A stretch of DNA of 8,282 bases from an uncultured Azospirillum sp. (GTDB lineage Bacteria; Pseudomonadota; Alphaproteobacteria; Azospirillales; Azospirillaceae), in assembly GCA_937960755.1 (NCBI GenBank), contig CALGOL010000314.1:1-8282 (forward strand). Direction: 5' to 3'. The position numbers and the translations under genes were made by a program. Within the stretch, counting starts at the first letter, position 1. Every line of letters begins with the position of its first letter. The notes beneath the pieces are model-generated. The model searched no databases. It was not told where the DNA came from and worked only from the letters and a program-made list of their open reading frames with translations. Shown one piece after another: positions 1 to 5,433 of this stretch.

Positions 1-1
1 G

Positions 2-1174
2 GTCAAGGCGCCGCGCCGCCCGTCGGCCGACGTCTATGCGCCTTACCGCCGCTATGATCCGCGCTGGACGCCGCCGGCCTTCGCCCAGGCCGGGCCGCGC
101 AGCTTCGGCATTTGGGACGCGGCGATGCTGTGGTTCCTGCTGGACACGGTCAAACGGCCGGGTCACGCGGCGTTTTTCCACGATAACGGCCAAGACCCAG
201 GCCTTCAGCAATGGCGCGCTGAAGCCGAGCGGATGGCGCAGGGCGATCCGGCGTTGCAGACCCGACTCGCCTCGTTGGACAAAGCCACGGCGAAGCTGAC
301 CGACAACCCGCCGCAGCCCGGCCGTCTGCCCGAGAGCGTCGCCGACAAATTTGAACCCGTCACGGGCGACGGCGACGACGACGGTCTGTTGGCGCTGATT
401 ATCGGGCTGATTGTGCTGGTGGTGGTGATCGGTTTGATGATTTACGGCGCTGTTCGGATCATTCGGGTGGCGCGCGGCCTGCTGGGGCGGGCCAACGCCG
501 GAACCCCGCCGTCCGGCGCTAAAGCGCAACAAGGAGACGCCGCGTTGTTCAATCTGTTTGGCGGCAAGGACAAGGCGCGCGCGCCGTTCCGCGTCGGCAT
601 GACCGTCACCATCGACCCGACGCCGTTTTTGCTGGCGGGGGATGCGATCAAGGCCCAACAGCCCCCCGCCTCGCCGGGCGGCCTCGCCAACGCGCAAGGG
701 ATCGGCGCGCTGAACAGCGACGCGCTGACCTTGCACCGCATTTACCTGTCGGACGGCGACTTCCTGCAAATTCACCTCGACGACGACGGCAAGGCGGATG
801 AATGCCGGCTGTTCCACGTCATCGACGAGATCGACCCGCCCGATGAAAAGGCCTGGGGGGAATGGCTGGACAAGCGCGACGGCATGATCGGCTGGCGCGA
901 CTTCAAAACGCCGGACGGCAAGACCTATGAGCGCGCCTGGAGTCCCGGCGCCAAGCGCGTCGCCCCGGTGAAGTTCCACGAGAGCGAGGATTCGGCCAAG
1001 GGCCTTACCTTGTCAAAGTATGAGTGCATGCTCTACCGCGGCGACACCGGACTGGAAGCGCCGGCGCCGACGGTGGAGTATCTGCTGGTTTCAGTGGTGG
1101 AGCGCGACGGTCAAGCCTGGGTGGAAATCGCCGCCGGCATCGACGTCAATCCCGCCTCTCTTTCGCTGACGTGA
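2..1174 (+). CDS. Membrane-anchored DUF2491 (YjfK-like) protein, 5' end outside the window
   Basis: The frame is open from the first bases of the window, so the N-terminus is missing and about 390 residues are visible. In order these are a Pro/Arg/Tyr-rich stretch; an aromatic hydrophobic segment (FGIWDAAMLWFLLD, about residues 34-47) followed by a conserved-looking HAAFFHDNGQDPGLQQWRAE stretch; an acidic GDGDDDG linker; one strong transmembrane helix (LLALIIGLIVLVVVIGLMIY, about 129-148); and a soluble domain of about 210 residues ending AAGIDVNPASLSLT. That C-terminal domain resembles DUF2491, the E. coli YjfK family, with the SDGDFLQIH and EYLLVSV type motifs. To my knowledge YjfK is a stand-alone soluble protein, so the fused membrane N-terminus is notable. 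The next gene, a YjfL homologue, starts 23 bases downstream and supports the YjfK assignment. Function is unknown; a role in envelope homeostasis is inferred from the neighbours. An ATG at 125 is in frame but lies inside the hydrophobic segment and is probably not the start. Confidence 0.75.
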   Translation, partial: VKAPRRPSADVYAPYRRYDPRWTPPAFAQAGPRSFGIWDAAMLWFLLDTVKRPGHAAFFHDNGQDPGLQQWRAEAERMAQGDPALQTRLASLDKATAKLTDNPPQPGRLPESVADKFEPVTGDGDDDGLLALIIGLIVLVVVIGLMIYGAVRIIRVARGLLGRANAGTPPSGAKAQQGDAALFNLFGGKDKARAPFRVGMTVTIDPTPFLLAGDAIKAQQPPASPGGLANAQGIGALNSDALTLHRIYLSDGDFLQIHLDDDGKADECRLFHVIDEIDPPDEKAWGEWLDKRDGMIGWRDFKTPDGKTYERAWSPGAKRVAPVKFHESEDSAKGLTLSKYECMLYRGDTGLEAPAPTVEYLLVSVVERDGQAWVEIAAGIDVNPASLSLT

Positions 1175-1197
1175 CACATCAAGACGGGTCGTTCGCC

Positions 1198-1623
1198 ATG
1201 GAAAGCACTTTTGGAGCAATCGTCGCGGCGCTGGGCGGCGGCCTGCCCATCCTGTTAGGCCATCTGGCGCTGGCGCTGGCGCTGCTGGCCGGCGGCGTGG
1301 CGATTTACACCCGCCTGACGCCTTACGACGAACTGGCGCTGGCCCGCGACGGCAACGCCGCCGGCGGCCTCGCCTTCACCGGCGCGGTGGTCAGTCTGGC
1401 CATTCCGGTGGCGGCGACGCTGGTCACCTCCACCGCCGCGGTGGATATCGTGATTTGGGGCGTGGTGGCGTTGGCGCTGCAATTGGCGGCGTTTTTCGTC
1501 GCCGCCAAACTGATGCGCAACCTGGAAGACCAGATCGGCAAGGGCAACGTCGCCGCCGCCACCGTGGTGGCCGGCGTCCAGTTGGGCGCGGCGCTGGTCA
1601 ACGCCGCCGCGATGGCGGGTTAA
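1198..1623 (+). CDS. yjfL: DUF350 family inner-membrane protein, YjfL-like (UPF0719)
   Basis: This 141-residue protein is almost entirely hydrophobic, with four predicted membrane helices at about residues 14-38, 56-78, 82-105 and 117-139. The segment IYTRLTPYDELALARDGNAA after helix 1 matches the YjfL/DUF350 pattern I recall from E. coli (IYSKITPHNEW... followed by NNTAASLAFSG). The ending GAALVNAAAMAG resembles the YjfL ending, which also has an asparagine in the last helix. Length is close to E. coli YjfL (about 132 residues). The protein should be an integral inner-membrane protein of unknown biochemical role; DUF350 genes are commonly found beside PspA-like and YjfK-like genes, as here. 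The ATG at 1198 was chosen because the preceding in-frame sequence overlaps the DUF2491 gene and is not hydrophobic. No strong Shine-Dalgarno sequence precedes it, so translational coupling across the 23-base gap is likely. Confidence 0.85.
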   Translation: MESTFGAIVAALGGGLPILLGHLALALALLAGGVAIYTRLTPYDELALARDGNAAGGLAFTGAVVSLAIPVAATLVTSTAAVDIVIWGVVALALQLAAFFVAAKLMRNLEDQIGKGNVAAATVVAGVQLGAALVNAAAMAG

Positions 1624-1697
1624 GCCGTTTTCGCGCGTCGGCGTCGCCCCCCTCCTTAAAATCAACCCTTCCAATACCCATTCTTTTCGCCAGGGAT

Positions 1698-1715
1698 CGC
1701 GGGACGGAACCCGCG
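1698..1715 (+). other. Small hairpin in the DUF350-to-coiled-coil gap
   Basis: The 6-bp arms CGCGGG and CCCGCG flank the loop ACGGAA, 27 bases before the next start codon. There is no T-run behind it, so it is not a terminator. It could be an mRNA processing or stability element, or chance in GC-rich DNA. Confidence 0.3.
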
Positions 1716-1741
1716 GCTCCGCTCTAACCACGGGGATAAGC

Positions 1742-2506
1742 ATGCTGGGCTTCATCAAGAATCTGCTGGGCGTCAAGACCGATCAGGCGGTGCAGGGCGC
1801 GGTCGAAGCGCTGGTGCGCTGGGACCCGCAGGCGGCCACCGAAGCCGAATTGCGCGCCATGGAAGAACAGTTGGACGAACTGGGCCGCCAGGTGGCGCAG
1901 GCCCGCATCGCCTTTGACCGCGAGCAGCGCGAAGCCGACGAAATCGCCAAGCTGTCGGCTCAGCGCATGGCGGCGGCCGAACAGTTGCAGGCCCGCATCG
2001 ACGCCACCGCCGACCCGGATCAAAAAGCCGGCCTGGAAAAGAGCCTGGGGACCATCGTCGGCATGCTGGAGGAAATGGCGCCGGACGTCGAGCGTGAAGC
2101 CCAGGATGCGGTTGAGGCGCGGGAGTTCCTGCAAATGCTGGAAAAGAGCTACGCCGAGGCCGGCGGCAAGCTGAAAACGGCGCGCAGCGAATTGCAGCGC
2201 GCCCAGCGCGACATGGACCGGGCGGAACAAAAGCGCGAAAGCGCCGAACGCCAAGCGGAAGCGGCGCGCCGCGCCGCCGGTTTGGCCGGCTCCACCAGCG
2301 GGCTGAACGTGGCGTTAAAGGCGATGAAGGAAGCGGCGGAAAAGGATCTCGCCAGCGCCGAAGCCGCCAACGCTAAATCGCGCCTGCTGACCCCGACCGC
2401 GCCGGAAAAGGAAGATCCCAACATCGCCGCGGCGATGGCGGCGGCCGCCGGCAAGCCGAGCTCTGCTTCATTGTCCGACCGTCTGGCGGCGCTGAAGAAG
2501 AAGTAA
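1742..2506 (+). CDS. Coiled-coil protein, probable PspA/IM30 (YjfJ-like) family
   Basis: This 254-residue soluble protein is rich in Ala, Glu, Gln, Arg and Lys. It has a short amphipathic N-terminus (MLGFIKNLLGV), then nearly continuous predicted coiled coil from about residue 35 to 190. A Ser/Gly/Thr break follows (AGLAGSTSGLN, about 180-190), then another helix, and a C-terminal tail ending SLSDRLAALKKK. The layout of amphipathic N-terminal helix, long coiled-coil hairpin, and S/T-rich break before a terminal helix parallels E. coli YjfJ, a PspA/IM30 relative that ends in a similar VLARLQ motif. PspA-type proteins bind and reshape the cytoplasmic face of damaged inner membrane. The assignment rests mainly on architecture plus the yjfK and yjfL-type neighbours; residue identity to PspA is low, so a generic coiled-coil protein is the alternative. 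A GGGGA Shine-Dalgarno sequence at 1732-1736 supports the ATG at 1742. The gene lies 118 bases after the DUF350 gene. Confidence 0.65.
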   Translation: MLGFIKNLLGVKTDQAVQGAVEALVRWDPQAATEAELRAMEEQLDELGRQVAQARIAFDREQREADEIAKLSAQRMAAAEQLQARIDATADPDQKAGLEKSLGTIVGMLEEMAPDVEREAQDAVEAREFLQMLEKSYAEAGGKLKTARSELQRAQRDMDRAEQKRESAERQAEAARRAAGLAGSTSGLNVALKAMKEAAEKDLASAEAANAKSRLLTPTAPEKEDPNIAAAMAAAAGKPSSASLSDRLAALKKK

Positions 2507-2558
2507 GCGTTTGTCGCGGAAAGAGGCTTTTAAGGCGCCGTCTCAAAACCTTTACACC

Positions 2559-2636
2559 GTCATTCCCGCGAAGGCGGGAATCCACCTTATGAGCAACTCT
2601 GTCGAGCAGGTGGATTCCCGCCTTCGCGGGAATGAC
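2559..2636. repeat. 29-bp perfect inverted repeat (interspersed palindromic element), probable bidirectional terminator
   Basis: The left arm at 2559-2587 and the right arm at 2608-2636 are exact reverse complements over 29 bases, separated by a 20-base spacer. Each arm also contains its own 8-bp palindrome, ATTCCCGC-GAAG-GCGGGAAT, so the element can fold either as one long hairpin or as two smaller ones. The core CATTCCCGCGAAGGCGGGAA is a familiar interspersed repeat of many proteobacterial genomes, which often yields spurious VIPAKAGIH-type peptides when translated. It lies between the 3' ends of two convergent genes. On the + strand it is followed by AATTTT and, 13 bases past the stem, a run of six T (2650-2655), so it could stop transcription of the upstream cluster. 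The repeat is seen directly; the terminator role is inferred. Confidence 0.85.
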
Positions 2637-2712
2637 AATTTTAGATTGCTTTTTTGGGCATTTCCTTATCTTAGCGCCTATGGGCCTTCGCCGGAACCAC
2701 AAGGGGTAAAGG

Positions 2713-2730
2713 GCGGGCGTTCAAGCCCGC
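2713..2730 (-). terminator. Weak stem-loop over the stop codon of the GGDEF-EAL gene
   Basis: Arms GCGGGC and GCCCGC (6 bp) surround a 6-base loop that includes the TGA stop of the minus-strand gene. Read on the minus strand, the stem is followed by CCTTTACCCC, a poor T-run. It may contribute to termination together with the larger repeat further on, but could also be chance. Confidence 0.25.
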
Positions 2731-4898
2731 TTAACCGCCGCCCCATTCTTTTCCCGCAGCAGTTCGGAAAAACGCGCCGCGGTGGTGGCGGGGCTGAATA
2801 GAAAGCCCTGATACTCGTTGCAGCCCTTGGCGCGCAGGAAGGCTAACTGTTCTTCGTTCTCCACCCCTTCCGCCACCACCTTCTTGCCCAATACTTGGGC
2901 CATGTTGATGATGGCGGCGATCAGCGCCTCGCCGTCGGAATGCACCCCGATATCCTGCACAAAGGCGCGGTCGATTTTGATGATGTCGAGGGGCAGGTTG
3001 CGCAATTGGCTGAGGCTGGAATAGCCCGTGCCGAAATCGTCCAGCGCCAGATGGACGCCGATGCCTTTGAAGCGGCGCATCATCTCCACCGCGCGCTCCG
3101 GGTCGGCCATCACCATGCTTTCGGTGATCTCCAATTCCAGATGCAGGCGGTTAGAGGCGAAAGAACGGCACAGATCGGCGACATGATCGCAAAGATTGGC
3201 CTGACGGAACTGGCGCGCCGACATGTTCACCGAAATGCGCGCTTCCGGCCAGCCCTGATCGATCCAACGCTTGCAGTCGGCGCACGCTCTTTCCAGCACC
3301 CATTTGCCCAGCGCGATAATCATGCCGGATTCTTCCGCCACCGGGATGAATTTGGCCGGGGAAACCGAACCGCGGGTCGGGCTGTTCCAGCGCAACAGCG
3401 CCTCCGCCCCGACAATGCGGCCGGACGCCACATCGACCTGCGGCTGGTAAAACACTTCCAACTCTTGATGCATGATGGCGGCGCGCAAGTCGCGCTCCAG
3501 CAACATGCGTTCCGAGACACGGGCGTTGATCTCTTCGCGAAAGAACTGAAAGCTGGCGCGCCCCATCTCCTTGGCGCGATACATGGCGGCGTCGGCGTTT
3601 TTCAGCAAAGTCCCGCTGTCGCCGCCGTCGCGCGGGAACATGGCGGCGCCGATGCTGGATGATACATACACCTCGTTGCCGTCGAGATCGAACGGCGTGG
3701 CGAGCGTCTGCTGGATGCGGGTCATCACCCGCGTCACGATGTGGTCGTCGAGATGGCCGTAGACCAGCACGACGAATTCGTCCCCCCCCAGCCGGGCGAT
3801 GGTGTCGACGTCGCGCAAGGAATCCGACAGCCGGTCGGCCACCTGCCGCACCAGCCGATCGCCGGCGTCGTGGCCGAGCGTGTCGTTAACGGTTTTGAAG
3901 TTGTCGAGATCGATGAACAGCACGGCGACGCCGGAAATATCGCGCTTGGCGCAGGCGATGGCGTGGTTCAGCCGATCAATCAACATGCGGCGATTGACCA
4001 GACCGGTCAGCGCGTCATGGTTGGCGCTGTGGCGCAACTCTTCTTCATATTGCTTGCGCTCGGTGATGTCTTGCAGCGTCTCCACCGCCCCCACCACCTT
4101 GCCGTCAGCGCCGTGCAGCGGCGCCGCGGTGAAAAACAGCCAGCGCCCGCCGCCGGGGAAATGGGGAAACCAACCTTCCGCTTCGAACGCGCCGTCAGCA
4201 ATGCTGGAACGGCGAAAAACGCCGCCATAAAGCGCGGCGATGGTTTTCTCATCGCCGCCGTCCAGCACCAGATCGGCCAACACCGGCCGCTTGGTCGGAT
4301 AAAACGGCCGCCATTGGTCTTGGGTGCCGACCATTGTTTCGGCCGGCGCGCCGATGATGGCTTCGCACGCTTTGTTCCATTGGGTGACGCGGTGTTCGGC
4401 GTCGAGCACGAAGGTTGGCACCGGGCTGCCCTGGATTATTTCCGCCAACCGGCATTCGCTTTCATGGCGCGCAATTTCCGCCCGCTTTTTCGCGGTGATG
4501 TCCTGCAACACTTCAATCGCGCCGATCACCACCCCTGTGGCGTCGCGCAACGGCGCCGCAGTGAACAACAGCCAGGCGCCGCCGCGCATGTGCGGGAAAA
4601 AATCTTCCGCTTCAAAAGCCCCGTCCATCAGCGCCGCCGGACGGTACTTGCCGTTGTAAAGCCGGGACACCAGTTCGTCGCGGCTGCGGTCCATCACCAC
4701 ATCGGCCAGCAGCGGACGCGGCTGATCGTAAAACGCCCGCCAAGCGTCTTTGGAGCCCACCATTTCGGCGGCGGTCAGGCCGGAAATCGCCTCGCAAGCT
4801 GCGTTCCAGTAACGTACGACATGATCCGCATCAATAACGAAAACGGCCGCCGGAACGCCCTGCACGATCGTCATAACCTCTTGATTATTTTCCAACAT
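2721..4898 (-). CDS. PAS-PAS-GGDEF-EAL cyclic-di-GMP turnover protein
   Basis: This 725-residue protein has no membrane segment or signal peptide, so it should be cytosolic. PAS1 spans about residues 8-137, PAS2 about 152-281, GGDEF about 290-452 and EAL about 467-715. The GGDEF domain makes c-di-GMP from two GTP; its signature GGDEF (371-375), metal-site residues (FID, D330) and allosteric RxxD site (RDVD, 362-365, five residues before the motif) are all present. The EAL domain hydrolyses c-di-GMP to pGpG; EAL (499-501), N558, E590 (in LELEITES), DDFGTGYSS (D620, D621), K641, E677 and Q697 are present. Both activities therefore look intact, and which dominates cannot be read from sequence. 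The tandem PAS domains are the likely sensory input. The first in-frame ATG is used, because a TAA stop lies four codons upstream; a second ATG at codon 9 follows AGAGG very closely. The gene stands alone, convergent with the upstream cluster. Confidence 0.96.
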   Translation of the reverse strand: MLENNQEVMTIVQGVPAAVFVIDADHVVRYWNAACEAISGLTAAEMVGSKDAWRAFYDQPRPLLADVVMDRSRDELVSRLYNGKYRPAALMDGAFEAEDFFPHMRGGAWLLFTAAPLRDATGVVIGAIEVLQDITAKKRAEIARHESECRLAEIIQGSPVPTFVLDAEHRVTQWNKACEAIIGAPAETMVGTQDQWRPFYPTKRPVLADLVLDGGDEKTIAALYGGVFRRSSIADGAFEAEGWFPHFPGGGRWLFFTAAPLHGADGKVVGAVETLQDITERKQYEEELRHSANHDALTGLVNRRMLIDRLNHAIACAKRDISGVAVLFIDLDNFKTVNDTLGHDAGDRLVRQVADRLSDSLRDVDTIARLGGDEFVVLVYGHLDDHIVTRVMTRIQQTLATPFDLDGNEVYVSSSIGAAMFPRDGGDSGTLLKNADAAMYRAKEMGRASFQFFREEINARVSERMLLERDLRAAIMHQELEVFYQPQVDVASGRIVGAEALLRWNSPTRGSVSPAKFIPVAEESGMIIALGKWVLERACADCKRWIDQGWPEARISVNMSARQFRQANLCDHVADLCRSFASNRLHLELEITESMVMADPERAVEMMRRFKGIGVHLALDDFGTGYSSLSQLRNLPLDIIKIDRAFVQDIGVHSDGEALIAAIINMAQVLGKKVVAEGVENEEQLAFLRAKGCNEYQGFLFSPATTAARFSELLREKNGAAVKRA

Positions 4899-5113
4899 GG
4901 CCGGGCTTTATTTGTGGCTTTTATTATCGCGTTTCCCCGCGGCTTCGCCCCGGCCGCTTCCCTTTCGCCGCCGCCGATCCGCTGATGGGACATAACCTAT
5001 TTTTATTTCTATTGAAATCTTCTTGTGCCGAAACTATCGCACTATGGCGCCGCGGCGTAACATTCCGCAATGCAGCAAGGCTTATCTTGTTGGTTTCGCA
5101 CTAGAATGAAAAG

Positions 5114-5143
5114 GACTGCGGCGACGATGACGCCGCCGCAGTC
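5114..5143 (-). terminator. 10-bp stem-loop, possible minus-strand terminator
   Basis: GACTGCGGCG (5114-5123) and CGCCGCAGTC (5134-5143) are exact reverse complements around a 10-base loop. Read on the minus strand the stem is followed by CTTTTCATT, giving a modest U-tract. This fits a rho-independent terminator for a transcript coming from the antiporter gene or from an unrecognised small RNA, although it lies about 260 bases past the antiporter stop. The hairpin is certain; its role is not. Confidence 0.45.
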
Positions 5144-5320
5144 AAGCGCCGGAAGACGGCCGCGCGCGCTCTGCGTGGTCGTCCGATCCGCTAAGTCGGC
5201 GTATCGAGTCGCAACGCAACGTCCAATGGACGCCACGGCTGGTCTTTACGCGGGGGAACGCCCGACGCCGGCGAGAAGCCGGACGCGGACGCTAGACTGG
5301 TATCACCAGCCCAAAAAGGC

Positions 5321-5359
5321 GGCAAGAAAAAATCTTAACAGCGGTAAATTTTCTTTGCC
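5321..5359 (-). terminator. Imperfect AT-rich inverted repeat after the antiporter gene
   Basis: GGCAA-GAAAA at 5321-5330 pairs with TTTTC-T-TTGCC at 5349-5359, ten base pairs with one bulged base, around an 18-base loop. It begins 45 bases past the antiporter stop codon on the minus strand, and its distal arm there reads as a T-rich tract (GATTTTTTCTTGCC). It could slow or end transcription of the antiporter mRNA. It is not a classical terminator, because the T-run lies within the stem. Confidence 0.3.
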
Positions 5360-5380
5360 ATTCGGAGGCGTTCTTAGTTT

Positions 5381-5433
5381 CCTTCCGGCGCCGCGGGGCG
5401 GCGTCAACTCCCTTCCGGCGCCGCGGGGCGGCG
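5381..5433. repeat. Two 23-bp direct repeats with a 30-bp period at the antiporter 3' end
   Basis: Bases 5381-5403 and 5411-5433 are identical over 23 positions, starting CCTTCCGGCG and ending in GGGGCGGCG. The 30-bp period is a whole number of codons. The copy at 5411-5433 encodes part of the antiporter tail RRPAAPEGS; the copy at 5381-5403 lies just past the TGA and in the same frame would read RRPAAPEGN then TAA. It looks like a tandem duplication by replication slippage. Confidence 0.9.

Larger units (their letters stand above)
4899..5403. other. About 500-bp intergenic region with no convincing gene
   Basis: This stretch separates two minus-strand genes. From the GGDEF-EAL start it holds a GC-rich leader (about 4925-4980); an AT-rich tract (about 4990-5035) that is the best place for the promoter of the GGDEF-EAL gene, although no hexamer pair stands out; a 10-bp stem-loop (5114-5143); a small CTGGT-ATC-ACCAG hairpin (5297-5309); an imperfect AT-rich inverted repeat (5321-5359); and the second copy of a direct repeat (5381-5403). 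Short open frames exist on both strands but none has a recognisable product, a good ribosome binding site and plausible composition together. No tRNA or known riboswitch consensus was recognised. Confidence 0.6.

Noticed and set aside
1255..1776. 173-codon minus-strand frame opposite the DUF350 gene
   Set aside because: His/Arg/Gly/Gln-rich antisense shadow of a well-supported membrane protein gene.
2511..2801. 96-codon + strand frame containing VIPAKAGIH
   Set aside because: This peptide is the well-known translation artefact of the CATTCCCGCGAAGGCGGGAA repeat and not a gene.
3741..4985. 414-codon open frame on the + strand, opposite the GGDEF-EAL gene
   Set aside because: It lies almost wholly antisense to a gene with unmistakable GGDEF and EAL motifs. 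Its His/Arg/Gly/Ala-rich composition is typical of a GC-rich shadow frame.
4985..5060. Sigma-54 promoter on the minus strand (GGCAC... motif near 5025)
   Set aside because: GGCAC is present, but the required GC of the -12 element is not at the correct spacing.
5042..5236. 64-codon minus-strand frame with a short hydrophobic stretch in the gap before the GGDEF-EAL gene
   Set aside because: No recognisable homology, no clear ribosome binding site, and the hydrophobic stretch overlaps the 10-bp hairpin, so its composition is explained by that structure.
4899..5403. tRNA or c-di-GMP riboswitch in the long intergenic region
   Set aside because: No GGTTCGAATC-type T-arm, no acceptor pairing, and no recognisable GEMM core were found on either strand.
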